Shown: one piece after another, positions 48,468-60,345 of the stretch
How the letters are laid out: each line of letters opens with the position of its first letter
Position numbering within the stretch: position 1 is the first letter of the stretch
Assembly (NCBI GenBank): GCA_005406025.1
Contig: BGZK01000192.1
Coordinates: 124,001-188,000 of the forward strand
Direction of reading: 5' to 3'
Length of the DNA: 64,000 nt
From: Eumeta japonica
Lineage: Eukaryota; Arthropoda; Insecta; Lepidoptera; Psychidae
Made by a program: the position numbers and the translations under genes
Notes under the pieces: model-generated
Databases searched by the model: none
The model's input: the letters and a program-made list of their open reading frames with translations, nothing else
What the model was told of the DNA's origin: nothing

Positions 48468-48934
48468 TTGACGTGACAACGTCTTAAATTAGGTTGCGGC
48501 TGGGAGTCACTTATGAAAAAGTGTAACGCTCGGTAACGTAACGATGAGTCACCGAACGAGAGAGAGGCCCGCCGAATGCCTTGCGTCTCTCTCCCACTCA
48601 ACTATGATCGGTCTGCCGCGCGCGCAGCACTAGAGAATTAGTGCATAGCTTGCAAATGTATTGCAAGTTATTGTATGTATATTTGTATATAAATACGTAT
48701 GTATGTGTAAAGGTAAAAATAAAATTTTGTTAATATGAAATTCAGTGCGAGATTCTTTGTATAAATTAATGTTTTAAATATAATTCTTTGTATAAATAAA
48801 TGTTTTAAATTGTTACTATTATTTCATCCTTCTTCCTACTATACGAATGAATATTCACATTAAAATGATTTTATCATTCAAAGTCGTTGTCACGTAAAAC
48901 TTTCGCCCGTATACCGACTTTACAGGCAACCAAA
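48468..48934 (-). mobile_element. ~460-bp dispersed repeat, copy 3 (reverse)
   Basis: Starts 'ttgacgtgacaacgtcttaa' and ends 'cctgtaaag..caggcaaccaaa' (inverse of the family start). It is near-identical to copy 1, keeping the longer 'cctttacacatac' tract that copy 2 has lost. The minus-strand frame 48371-48601 and plus-strand frame 48887-49084 overlap it and are not genes. Confidence 0.85.
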
Positions 48935-49283
48935 TTTTTTGTTTTACTTTATTTCTGTGATTGCAAAATAGTATTTAAAAGGGACAACAAGCTTTCGAGA
49001 GACTTTTATTGTGTAGAAGTGCGGTTGGGCACTGTTATTATGAATGAGATTAATGGATTTATGTCAATTTCATCATTCTTTTGATAAAAAAATTTGCTTA
49101 TAAAACCGAATCTCTGTCGAAATCTGTGCACTACGTCTTTCAAAATGCGAAGTATATTCGCTTATTTATCAAATAAGGAAAGTGTCAGTGCGCGTTCTTC
49201 TCGTCTCTTTCTTTCCTGCAAACGCAACGTGTAGCACGGTCCGCGCCACCACAGCGGATGGCCGAGCGTCGTCGAGTTCACGG
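48935..49283. other. Spacer, no gene
   Basis: A GC-richer patch at 49195-49283 directly abuts the next element. Nothing else is recognised. Confidence 0.5.
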
Positions 49284-50674
49284 CAGTGTTGTCAACAAGA
49301 CTAATGTAAAATTTTCTTAACTGTTACTAAAATTTAGCCAAAATTATGCTGATTGCTTTATAATAATGCTAAAAAATATGCTAACATTTTTCAATAACAA
49401 ATAAAACATAATTTAATTTAAACGTTTAATAATTAATATCTAAAACAAAATTTTATTCTTCTTGTACTTAATCAGTACATAAAACAGTACTCTTGTGATT
49501 TTAATCGACTAAATTGTCGAATATCTTTTTCGACACGAATTTTTTTGACAAACGTCTTTTTGTAAAGAATTAATGTATTTGATATGAATCTAATGAACGT
49601 AAACTCGGTGCGATTTTTTACAGAGAAACTGCTTTGATTAGGATTTTATATCTTTTTGTAAAGAACATTTTATTATTTTCGAAATGGCCTTGTGAAAGTA
49701 AACTAGATGCGATTTTTTAATGTGAAACTTATCTAGTTGAGATACTAACATTGATTAATATTTTTATCGATTTGTTTACAATTTTCTCAAAGCTAAATAA
49801 TGTCGAGTAAAAAACTCAAGAAAATTTCAACTATTTTAATATAAGAAAATTTGCATAAATTTTCAAATATTAAAACTTTCAAATAGTGTTTCTTAAATTG
49901 TTTTTTTTTACGTATTTAATACTAATAAGTAAAATCAGAGGTTTTTAAGTTATTATCAATAAGCTTTATTAATTATTATGTGATCGATGTTCATTGCATT
50001 TAAAACTAAAGAGAAAATACGAATAAATTTATATTTTAAATATTCCGCGGTATATCTCTCATTTACTGAAATGCACATGCGTGGTCACAAAATGACCTAG
50101 TACACAGGTAAAGAAGAGTGATCAAATAGCTCCTACGAAAGTGGTACAGTTCATGTAAATAATCGCACCGCACTCTATCGCGTATAAATGGAAACGTTAA
50201 AACTTGATTTTAAACTCGAGTTTCTTGTCTACTTATAAAACTACGGCTGGAAGTATTTCTTATAGTTTATTAATGTCAAATTTTTGTACCGAAAAAAGTT
50301 CTGAAACTAAAAACCGGAGTTGCTATTGTTTGTGCTGGTGAAATTTAATAATTAAGAATAGCTTTCATTAAAATTTTATCAAAACTAAATTATTACAGTT
50401 TAATAAAACGTAACTTATTATTAAAAAGCATATCTTTCAACATATATTTATTTTATTTAATATAAAATTTCTACCCCTAAGAAAGGGTCCTGTTTACAGT
50501 ACACAGACCCGGTTGTCTCGCGCTAAAGTTTGAACGGGACTTGGAGCGCAGACTACCGAGTCTGTGATTTTTTTATGCTATAAAAATATGCTATATGCTA
50601 AACAACAATGAAATATGCTGTACAACAAAAAATATGCCATATTTAGCTTAAAATATGCTAAATTGGCAACACTG
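49284..50674. mobile_element. hAT-like element (~1.39 kb) with repeated 'atatgcta' words near both ends
   Basis: Left end 'cagtgttgtcaac' at 49284; right end 'ttggcaacactg' finishing at 50674, the inverse of the left. Inside each end 'tatgct' or 'tgcta' words cluster (49340-49385 and 50573-50660). Such subterminal motifs are where hAT transposases bind in known members. 'cacg' flanks both sides, offset by one base, but no clean 8-bp target duplication is visible. There is no open frame for a transposase, so it is non-autonomous or decayed. Confidence 0.7.
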
Positions 50675-50819
50675 CACGTCAGCGCGGACCGAATCACGTT
50701 CTATTTTCATTCTAATTTATTATCGTCTGCCACGTGATGCGTATGTATTAGCAAGGTATGCCGTTAATACTATGAAGTGTGTTTAATGCATCGATGATAT
50801 TTGAACAAATGGTACTTTG

Positions 50820-51239
50820 GAAAAAACCGGCTAAGTGCGTGTCGGACCACGAGCACTGTAGGGTTCTGTAGTTGCCGTCACAGTATACGGATTTGAAGAG
50901 GATTTTTGTTTTATACTATGAACCAGATGAACCTATTAATTGACTTCACGGCTAACGTCTAATACAGTCTAAATCGGGCCCACATAGGTCGGGTGTTAAG
51001 TGTAGGTTATTCGGGAGAGAAACCTTGTCACAACGTGTACATAGATTTATATTTTGTTGTAGTCCAATATTAAGGATATTATGAATTATATTTCGATAAT
51101 TTTACATAGTTCATACATTGAAATTTATTACCTACTTATTTTACCCAACCGACAACTTCACCAAAGTCTATTTCAACGGAGTTGGTACAATTTTTCACTT
51201 TTTAATTCTACAAGTATATTTTATGATTTGATCGATTAT
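50820..51239 (+). mobile_element. 'ccggctaag' dispersed repeat copy
   Basis: 'aaaaaaccggctaagtgcgt' then 'gtcggaccacgagcactgta' and 'gggttctgtag'. Continues with the same word order as 34255-34660 and then runs into the inverted LINE tail at 51240. Confidence 0.65.
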
Positions 51240-51475
51240 TGCACGTTAACTTGTAAGCCTACTTAACTGCGATAGTTCTTCTTTTGACTTCGTCGCATAC
51301 GCTACTGTCGCAAATTTTTCACATATCCATGATTAACCACTTGCCTGTAGGGAGGTATACTTTATTTTAACAAACCTTAAAGTATCCACTCCTTGGGATA
51401 GACGAGAAAAAAATCACCCATCTCCACTTTACGTGTAGAGGAGGCAGCATAAAAATTTTTATCAAAATTTTATTT
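51240..51475 (-). mobile_element. LINE 3'-region fragment, reverse
   Basis: Inverse match to 56700-57000. Shared blocks: 'gttaacttgtaagcctactt', 'tgcgatagttcttctttt', 'catatccatga.taaccactt' and 'tacgtgtag'. It is therefore the 3' end of the same retrotransposon whose reverse transcriptase relic lies at 55740-56645. Confidence 0.65.
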
Positions 51476-51886
51476 TACGACTATGTCGACATGATTAATA
51501 TGAATACCCATAATATTTAACAGCTTCCTAACACAAACCGTCTTATTCAGAGTCGCTAGTCTAACTTTAAAACGTGCTTAAACAACTGTTTAACGCGAGT
51601 TTACAAAAAAGTCTATTCAGAAATCTTGTTTAAATTATAAACACTGTTTACACCTTGTTTAGCCGTCATACAATTTAAACATAGGCAAAGGATGCTTAAC
51701 AGTGGTTTAAGGATTGTTTTACTGAATATTTGACATAGGTTGTTTAAAGTGACATTTGATTATCGTGTTATTGTCATCAAGTTAGAGATTGATTTTTATA
51801 AATTGCGAATTATTAATTCGAAGCGCATTCATAATGGAAAAAATATCTGAAATTAAAGAATTTCACAAATGTTCAAATAAATATAG

Positions 51887-51888
<2 letters not shown>
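51476..51888. other. AT-rich with 'gtttaa' motif runs
   Basis: 51560-51760 repeats words such as 'cttgtttaa', 'actgtttac' and 'tgtttaac' in both orientations, matched near 52060-52160 ('gtttaagaagtgttcagtta'). Probably a decayed element flanking the microsatellite. Confidence 0.4.

Positions 51889-51955
<67 letters not shown>
51889..51955. repeat. Compound microsatellite (TA)16(TG)17
   Basis: A perfect TA run at 51889-51920 joins directly to a perfect TG run at 51921-51955. Confidence 0.97.
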
Positions 51956-51958
<3 letters not shown>

Positions 51959-54900
51959 TATATAAATACACATTTTTCATTACTTGGATGCCAGATACTA
52001 AATATTTTCGAGTTTTTTAAAACATTTTTTGATCAGAATGTTGCCATTATAATGCTTGAACACGGTTTTATTTAGACTGCAGTCTAAGTGACATTCCGAA
52101 TTGCTTAATGCCTAAACACCCTGTTTAAGAAGTGTTCAGTTAAACTACCGTTGAACGATGTTTTAAATAAGGACTCTGAATAAGCAGTAAAAGTCTGAGC
52201 TAAGGATGCGGACAGACAGACAGCCCGATGGACGCACGGACGAACATCTCAACATTATACGGGTTCGTTGTACATTCAACAATATTGTTACATTTCAATT
52301 TAGGTTCTTTATGTGATCGAAAAGATTGAAATTAAAACACAATAAATATGTTCCGATCCGAACGAATTTAGTAGCAAATGAAAAAAATAACTATAAATAA
52401 ATTTGTAAAATAAAATCAGTATCGTGACATCACTAAAATACAAAAAGAGAGAATATCAAACAGCGAATATGAAATACAAAATTAAATTTCCCATAAAATT
52501 TCGTTCCTCCAGAGTATATTTACACGAGTCATTTCATTTGACGAGACTGAAGGACAGTCAGACGTCTTTTGAATTTTAACATTGAAAGCAAACGCAATAA
52601 GTATAATCTAGTCAAAGTAAAGTGTATACCTCTATATCTCGAAGCAATGATGTTTTATGATTTGTATTATAATAAATATGATTATAGCACACTTATCAAC
52701 AAATGCGTAAGAGTGTCCCTAACAGAACAATAAGTCGTCTTGTTTTTATCAATATAGCATATTAAACACACAAGAATAGTTGGAGATTTTATTGATTTAA
52801 GAGAGATTGTGAGTGTACCATTAAACAGTCGTTTTTTCAATTCATAATTGACAGTACAGCGACATCTATTATGAAATTAAGTGTTAATTTTCTATTCAAA
52901 TTAATGAAGCAAGCCATTACGACTGTAAGTCATAGATGGCGTTATAATTTATACAATTGCATTTCACGTTGACTGGTTTACAGTGGCTGGATTAGGCCTA
53001 GGCATTTAAGGTCTGGGCCTAGGTTGATAAAATTTAGGGGTATTAAATTTTTTTAATTTTCTTTAATTTAAAAGGTGCCTGAAGTCAAAACATTTTTTCT
53101 CAATTGCTTAAAAGTCAAAATTGATGAGGTTTTTTGTCAATTGTGATAATGAATTTTATTTTATTTTCACTGTTAAAATGAAGATAATAACTAATGTCTA
53201 ATAATGTAAATATATATATATGATTAACGTCTTTTTTTCTTTTCTACGAACGTATATCACCATTTACCTAGATTGGTCCATTTGTTCACGTTGTCCATAA
53301 AAGTCAAATCTATAAATATACGTTAGTAGTGAGTACTACACTGCTTTTTTATAACTACCTGTTGACCCAAGCAAACTAAAATATATACAAAGTTTAATCA
53401 TTTCTTCTTTATTATAGATGTGTTGTCTATGCTTTGATCGAAAACTAAGTCATTTTGAGAAAGCGACGTCGTATAATGCCATCATAAAGGCGGTAGGTAT
53501 CCCAAACATCCAGTTTACTCAGTTGCCAAATAATGTGGAATTTGCCTTGTTAAAGTGTAATAAATGAAACAGATACCTAAACATTGCAATTAAAAAATAA
53601 TTACCTTCAAACACCCGCAAGTATTAGTTTAAATTCAATGAGTGTGTACTTAGGTACGCAATGATTTATTAAATACATTTGGGCAATGATTTTATCAAAT
53701 ATTAATTGTCATTGAGTAATAATTTTAGTAAACATGAAACTTTAAAAAAAAATATTAAATGGCTTAAACAATTCTAACTGGAGCATTACAAGACATTACG
53801 ACTTACAGCAACGCTACATTTTTTTTTAATATCCTTGAAATGGTTATCGAGCTACAGTATTTTCATTACTATATTACTAAAATATCGTTACTGCTTTTTA
53901 GTTCCATAAAATTTTGGGCGGTAATGCGAGTACGGTAATGGCAATCTTTATTTCTGATTAGCTACTGACTTTTTGGTTCATTTTATAGGTCGTGGTAGAG
54001 CTATATGTTTTGGTAATAAGCAAAATTAAATGATTTATTTTTTTTCAGGTTTCTAAAACTTCCCGTAATCATTGGGGAAGCACCCGATCGCTACAAAACC
54101 TAGCATAGCAGGGGACCAAAAATATACATAAACATACCCATAACTTTTTTAGTAAGTCATTCGTCGGTACGCCTTTATGTTAATCGATCATGACACTGTT
54201 TGTTTGTAAAATTTCATGTGACGTGGTTGAAACGCTGTGCTTCAACCACGGTGTAGTGAAGGTGTAGCAAATGAATAAACGAATTGAGATATATTTTGTA
54301 ATGAAAGCAAAGGTGCTTACAAAATACATTTAATCACTTACATGCGATTTGATGTACTCTTATTCGAAATTATTCGCTCAAATGACTTTGTGGAGAAAGT
54401 TTCGTAGCAACTGAGAAAATAACGTGTTATAATTCAATTCCGGCGCGGCGTTCAGATTCACGCAGGAGCTCGTTAGCGCCGCGTCAGCGCCGCTCACGGC
54501 TTTTAATTCTAGCCGCCGTCAGCACTTCGACTCCCCGTGAAATGTGCTCAGCTCGGGCGACCGCACGCCCACGCCGTTAAAAACTTCAATTAAGAATTCG
54601 CTAGTACGTTTCCTTCTAGAAGTTTCTAAATCATTGGTCAGTTTGACTCGCCGGTAGTTAACTAAAATTTTAACGCGCAAATCATTTTCAAATGCGGAGT
54701 AAAAAAATAATTTTTATATAGTAACGCGAGAGCTGAGAAAGTCTAAGCGAACTGGTCATGCATCATAAGAATAATCATTCTGATCGCTTCACCGAATGTC
54801 ATTTGAAGGAGTACAACGCGGATGAGGTGCATCGGGGGGCTGTTTTGTAATTGTTAATAGACCGCTAGCTCTACCTGGCGGTGCACCCGCGCGTCAGTCG

Positions 54901-55739
54901 TTGGTTGTTGCGGCGGTGGCCCCGCCGCAGCGACGTCCGCCCGACTGTAAGCGTGCCCTCACAGTGATATAAATTAAATCAAAAACACATGGAACGATTT
55001 GTCTATTTCTTCTTTACTTGATTTATTTAAACATACGTTTCATAATTTCACTGTCAATGTACTAAAATTTAATAAAACCGGCTTATCAATATTAGAGGTG
55101 AGTCATAATATTTTTTGCGAATTTACTCTTTACCACTCATTCGGAAAGCAGCTCTTCCTCCAGAATAACGAGCAAGAAATCTAAAGGTAGCTTGTCTCTA
55201 ATTTTATCACGCATTACAACTCAAACAAAATAACCGTTTGATTTATAAGAAGATAGGAAATAAAAAACAACGTGCGTCATTCTTCATCATAAACTAACTA
55301 CCTTTGTGAAAACAATTACGTGGACTATTGCTCTGTTGCTGTATAAATGAAGGACAAACAAAGAAATACATTTTTCATTTATAATAGATATTAACTATAA
55401 AGTATTAGAATTTACCAATTTTTATAACTTATTATTGTTTTACAGGGTATTTTATTTAAAAATATATAATTTTATTAATAACGTATCAATGTGTATTTTA
55501 AAGCTATTTTGCGTCCTAAATTTTTAAAATTTTAGCTTAAAATGTTTGAAATTTTTGTCGCTTTTAAGCTTCTGTAATCATCAAGGAACGTTTAGTTTCG
55601 CCATGTCGCTTCGTCTGTTTATTCGCGGCTTAACTAAGAGACTCTTAACACTACAAAACTGTAACTTGGCATTTATTCATCGCATTGATGTAGTGGTGTG
55701 GGGCACATACTGACTGGTTTGATGTCCGTAGAAGTGTCA
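51956..55739. other. No supported gene; GC islets 54440-54600 and 54840-54960
   Basis: AT-rich. 52120-52170 mirrors 51530-51560 ('cagagtc' and 'gactctga' words), so 51540-52180 may be one element with inverted ends enclosing the microsatellite. A 10-bp hairpin 'cgtggttgaa...ttcaaccacg' lies at 54222-54250. The two GC islets are CpG-rich without credible frames. The 54999-55184 frame has no motif. Confidence 0.4.
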
Positions 55740-56645
55740 GCAGATATCTGTAGCTTCATCGCGGCTATTCAACCTATTCGTGGGTAGCTGTTTGTTTGAT
55801 TTAAAGGAGTATGAGTGTGTACTACTAATGGCTGAACTGTTTGTCAGACGTCTCCTGTAGCCAACGATGAAGTAATCTTTGCGTCGTCAAAGGTGGTGGT
55901 AAATAAAGTTAATGATTCTATTAAATAAAGGGGTAAGAAAGTTAATGTCAACAAGACCAAGGTCATGGTGTTTGAAAGAAAGGAAAGCGCGACTGCACGC
56001 GACGTAATACAGGCGAGAGAGTTGGACAAGTGAAAGAGTTTATCTACTTGGATAATCTGTTTACATATGACTCTAGACATAATCGAAATTGTTGCGTATT
56101 GAAAGGAGAGTGAATGCGGGAAATAAAGTTAATGGAGCCTTGCTGGCTATTATGAATAGTAAAAGTGTCCAAAGACAAGCGCATTTGGCTATTCATAATG
56201 GGCTCCTGATCTCTACTCTTATGTAGTAGTAGGTAGTGAAAGTTGGATATGGCTGAAGAAAAATTAAAGTAGAAGCAATGTAGTGTATGTACGTAATCAA
56301 TGTACTGTATGTATTTCTGCGTAATATGAGTGGAGTGTCTTTGAAAAAAAAAACAGAAAAGTGACTAAAATAGAAAAGGTATATTGCGGTGGTTTGACCA
56401 TCTAGGGAGGGCGAATGAAAGTAAACTGACAAAGCAAATACAGCGAGTAGGTGTGACGGAAAGGGTCAGCCTAGCAAATCCTATGCAGACCGAATCGGTG
56501 TAATATTAAAAAGGAGCCAAATTCCAAGCACCCGAAAGCAACGAGCCTGCATAAAAATATTCATTAATGTCTATGAACCAAGAGAAATACGCAAAGTTCG
56601 TGCTATGTGGACATCTTTCACCTTTCTAGGAAATAGGCTAGAGTT
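55740..56645 (+). mobile_element. Non-LTR retrotransposon relic: C-terminal part of reverse transcriptase
   Basis: Translating across frames gives, in order: NVNKTKVMVFER (about 55945-55980), VKEFIYLDNLFTYDS (56030-56075), VNAGNKVNGALLAIMNSKSV (56112-56171), LAIHNGLLISTLMYGSESW (about 56185-56245) and a degenerate 'YCGGLTI' block (56380-56405). This is the post-catalytic region of a LINE RT known from many lepidopteran copies. Frameshifts and stops break it. The catalytic YxDD block is not seen, so it is 5'-truncated, as usual for LINEs. Confidence 0.85.
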
Positions 56646-57000
56646 TACAAAAATAATTATTATAAAGTGGTAGAATAAAACCTTAATAAAAATTATAGGG
56701 TATCTCTTACACGTAAAATGGGGATTAATTTTTTCTGGTCTTACACATGGCGTGGATGTCGTTGAATAGGTCGTTCAAAAATATTGCAGGTGCGTGAAAA
56801 TCATTTAACGATTCAGGAATTAGGTTAGGAAATATTAAGATTTAAAGTGCTAATTTTTCCTAAAATTAAGTGTCTCCCCCTGCCGAGTAAGTGGTTATTC
56901 ATGGATATGGGAAAAAATTCTCTGCACTTGCAAACATAACGAGGTTAAAAGGAAATCTATCGCAACTAAGTAGGCTTTACAAGTTAACGAGTAACAGACT
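56646..57000 (+). mobile_element. 3' untranslated region of the same LINE
   Basis: Follows the RT relic directly and matches 51240-51475 in inverse orientation. Contains 'aagtgtctccccctgccgag' and ends 'aagtaggctttacaagttaa'. Confidence 0.7.
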
Positions 57001-58450
57001 GATGTATAAATTTCACTTGGAAATTTAATTTGCTACAAAACATAATAAATTCTTCAGAAATCAAGTAATCGAGTAGTATAATTCTCATGCCATGTTTATA
57101 TTATGTATATTATTAATGCCGAATATACATTATTAACATAATAGTACTAATAATTAAACGTCAGACGTAGAAATAATTCACACTCATACCTTGTTAACAC
57201 TATAGAATTTAAAGTTATAATATTTCGGTTAACCCAATTATCAAATTAAATGCTTTAGCACATTCCATTTAACTTAGACATACATTACGGCCAGTCGGAG
57301 ACCGACGGACACAAATCTATCGACGAACAAATCAATGTTTACTAAGGTACATAAAACACTCGTAGATGCCTTTCCGGTTCGTAATCGATCATTTTATTGT
57401 TTATATAAAATTCTCCTCCATGGAAAATACACTCAGAGATAAGGATGTTTTTTTATCGAGCCACCTTATAAGGGGTCCATATGCGGTACAATTCGACGCT
57501 ACGATCAAGCTGATGAAAATCAAGATGATCGACCGCTTTAATAACAGAACTCATACACGAAGCGGTTGGTCGTCGCGATCAGTCGTTTAATTGATTGAAG
57601 CGGAACGACAAAAACATGCTAACAGACAAAGACACAAATGTTATTATGGTAATCTTTATGTTTTGTTTTTCACAAAGGTGCGTGCTCTCTGAATAATTCT
57701 GTAAATTCGATCAAATAATCATTACTTCATGTAGTCATTTTGAAGCTTTTCGTTATACAACGCGGCCCGAGCGCGGCGTCGTCGCCGGTGGACGCTTCGT
57801 TTTTATCGTTTCGTTTAGTCGACTGTGCCTGCGGCGACTTGGATCGCAAAGAGTAAACACTTATCGATTCGTCATAGCGATACATGATTGTGAGTTCCGA
57901 TATCATCTTCGATTAAGTAAATCATTAACGATATTGACATACACTATCGATCCATCGTTTCGATCGATCTGAAACGACGGTTGGTCAAAACAAATCGTGC
58001 CGTGTATAGGGCCCCCAAAAGAAACAAACTCTTAAAGTTAATCGCAATATACCTATTATATGTGGTCATGACAACGTTGTCATAAAAATCTTTTCATTGG
58101 ATTTAATAATATTATCGGTCTTCAATATGAAATAAAAAGATGGTAGGAGAATCCACCTCTCCAGTGGGTGGCGGTGATCAAAATCGGACACAACAACAAC
58201 AATATTTACGAACTCACTATCACCGATATTTTTAGGTATTGTAATTGCGTTTCGTTCTAAAACATACGTAACGATTCGTTCATTAATAATTGAGATATCG
58301 CACACTATCTTATCACGATACTTATATCTTCCTGCCTGGGTGCGTATTGAACAGACATTTCTGATTGTTTACTGTGAACAGCTGTGTAATATTTTTGAAG
58401 TGTTGCAAAAATGTAATGTAGGAATAATACTATCGATTAATGCAAGAAAA
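57001..58450. promoter_or_regulatory. 5' flank of arrestin gene 4
   Basis: AT-rich, with a GC-rich patch at 57765-57840. A GATA-type word (cttatca, 58309-58315) and a cluster of 'atcgat' words (57946-57970) lie upstream, but neither is proven functional. No ATG lies in frame directly upstream of the chosen start before a non-coding look sets in. The 57366-57590 frame has no motif. Confidence 0.35.
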
Positions 58451-59461
58451 ATGGCCATCAAATGTAACATCCATATTAACGGGCCGCAGGGTGAGGTGTA
58501 CCGACCCGGCAGCGTGCTCAGCGGCCTCGTTAAGTACACGCTCACGAACGACATGAGACTCGAACGCATAAGTATGTCGGTAAAAGGTAAAAGTCGTGTG
58601 TCGTGGACGAGAGGCGCCGGCAAGCAGCGACGCACGCACCGCGGCTACGACGAGCTGATCATCGACAACGGCGACATCCTGCGGCCGGGCGCCGACGTCC
58701 TTCGCTCCGGCACCTACCAGGCCACCTTCCGGTTCGAACTACCACGAAACGCGCCGCCGACCTACGGAGACCGTCACTGCACCACCGAGTATTACATTAA
58801 GATCACATTTTCCAGGTCGGGTTTTTTGACTTCGGCGAAGAAATTCAAAAGGATGATTATTATCGGAAACGCTATTACGCCGACGCTGCCCTTGGAACCT
58901 GCGGATTATTGGTTAGAGAAGAAAGTGACCGAATTTTTTACGAACAACAGTAGTCGAATTCATCTAAAGGTCAACCTCAGCAAATCTTGCTTGAAGCCTG
59001 GCGAAGTGATGGATGTGGAGTTCGAAGTAGACAATGACACCAAACATGTCATACCTTCTATTGTCACTCGTTTGATGGAGAAACGCATATATAGATCTAA
59101 CATGGGCCACGAAAAAGTAACCGTGAAAAAAATTAAAATCGGCTGTTGTGATACCGGCTCCGTCAAAAGGAGAAGCAGGGGACAGTTCGCACTTAAATTT
59201 TGTACACCTGCTAAAGCGTTCACTGTTCAAAACTGCAGAGTGTTTTCGAGAGAGTACTATTTACGAGTGGTGGTCAAATTGCCCATGCCGCACAGAGACG
59301 GCGTCATGGACATTCCTGTACAAATTGGAGATCTGCCAGAAACGAACCTCGCTTTGGGACCATACGCCGAAGAAGTACCTCACGATGAGCCACCACCTTC
59401 GTACTGGGAAGTAATGATTGAAGATATGAAAATTTCTAAGAATGATTTAGATTCTGATTGA
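58451..59461 (+). CDS. Alpha-arrestin (ARRDC-like) gene 4, intact and divergent
   Basis: 336 codons in one exon, start ATG 58451 (MAIKCNIHINGPQG). The frame is open upstream to 58340 but only by way of a GTG, and the paralogues all begin at this aligned point. Arrestin_N about 3-140 (RPGSVLSGLVKYT at 18-30; LPRNAPPTYGDRHC at 97-110), Arrestin_C about 167-295 (LKPGEVMDVEFEVDN; closing VQIGD). The tail has PPSYWEVMIED with PPSY at 315-318. It is the most diverged copy (KSRVSWTRGAG in place of RGKGRC.WTEG; KKVTEFFTNN in place of KSLM.F) and lies on the opposite strand, 12.4 kb from gene 3. Expected role: PPxY-dependent ubiquitin-ligase adaptor for membrane proteins. AATAAA near 60047 is a possible polyadenylation site. 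Confidence 0.96.
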   Translation: MAIKCNIHINGPQGEVYRPGSVLSGLVKYTLTNDMRLERISMSVKGKSRVSWTRGAGKQRRTHRGYDELIIDNGDILRPGADVLRSGTYQATFRFELPRNAPPTYGDRHCTTEYYIKITFSRSGFLTSAKKFKRMIIIGNAITPTLPLEPADYWLEKKVTEFFTNNSSRIHLKVNLSKSCLKPGEVMDVEFEVDNDTKHVIPSIVTRLMEKRIYRSNMGHEKVTVKKIKIGCCDTGSVKRRSRGQFALKFCTPAKAFTVQNCRVFSREYYLRVVVKLPMPHRDGVMDIPVQIGDLPETNLALGPYAEEVPHDEPPPSYWEVMIEDMKISKNDLDSD

Positions 59462-60099
59462 ATTATTCGTTTTCAAAAACAATTGAAGAGGCATACATGT
59501 TAAGTCATTTTTAAAAATGAGTGTTTTATACCTGGTGTGTACACTCCCAATTGTATTTTTTCCAAATATCTAATTTTCTTTAATTATAACCGTATATGTA
59601 TTTAAAATCGGACATATGTCCTGTCTTATAATTTTTGCACTTATCTTTTTTACACGAGTGTTCTTTCTTGCTACTGTAAAATAATGACGTTTTTTATATA
59701 GTTTTTTCGTTTTTGCTGTACGTATATTAAAAAATTAAGAATATAGTAATAACCATAATTATAATCTTTCTTTTTTACAAGCAACCAAAGAATGTTTACC
59801 TTCCACACACACATTTTAGTAAAACAGCCTAATAATAGCAGATATTTATTGTTTTTATGTACATACACAATTATTAATAATTGAAATCCAAGCTCATAAT
59901 GATCTCATTACTGTCGACTCTTGAAACAGCTCATGTTCCTACGTCACAATGAAAATATTGAATTCATTACAATTTTACATACGTATTTATTAGTTATCTT
60001 GAAGATTCGAAATCAAAAATAGCTCGAACTATATAAGGTATGGAAAAATAAAATATATCTTAAAAATTTTTAGAATGAAGTCTCCGAATTTGCTCCTGC
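59462..60099. other. 3' flank of arrestin gene 4
   Basis: AT-rich. AATAAA at about 60047-60052 could end the transcript, which would give a ~600-base 3' UTR. Confidence 0.4.
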
Positions 60100-60345
60100 T
60101 CTTAGATACAAAGCTGATTTCTCTTGAGATTCTTTTAACTCCCGTCATGTGCTAAATCCGATATGGATCCCGCTCTCGATTACAAAGTCGATTTCTCTCA
60201 AGATTATTTTAGTTCCCGTCATGCGCTAAATCCGATATGGATCTCGTTCTCGATTACAAAGCCGACTTCTCTCGAGATTCTTTTAACTCCCGTCATGCGC
60301 TAAATCCAATAGTGATCCCGTCTCGATTACAAAGCCAATTCCGCT
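60100..60345. repeat. 74-bp tandem repeat, about 3.3 units
   Basis: The word 'agattcttttaactcccgtc' or its close variant recurs at 60127, 60201 and 60275, each followed by 'atgcgctaaatccgatatgg' and 'tctcgattacaaag'. Diverged pyrimidine-rich words of the same style continue to about 60680. Confidence 0.9.

Noticed and set aside
58340..58450. N-terminal extension of arrestin gene 4
   Set aside because: Would need a GTG start; paralogue alignment places the start at the ATG at 58451.
58369..59230. Several minus-strand frames of 70-90 codons
   Set aside because: Antisense shadows of arrestin gene 4.
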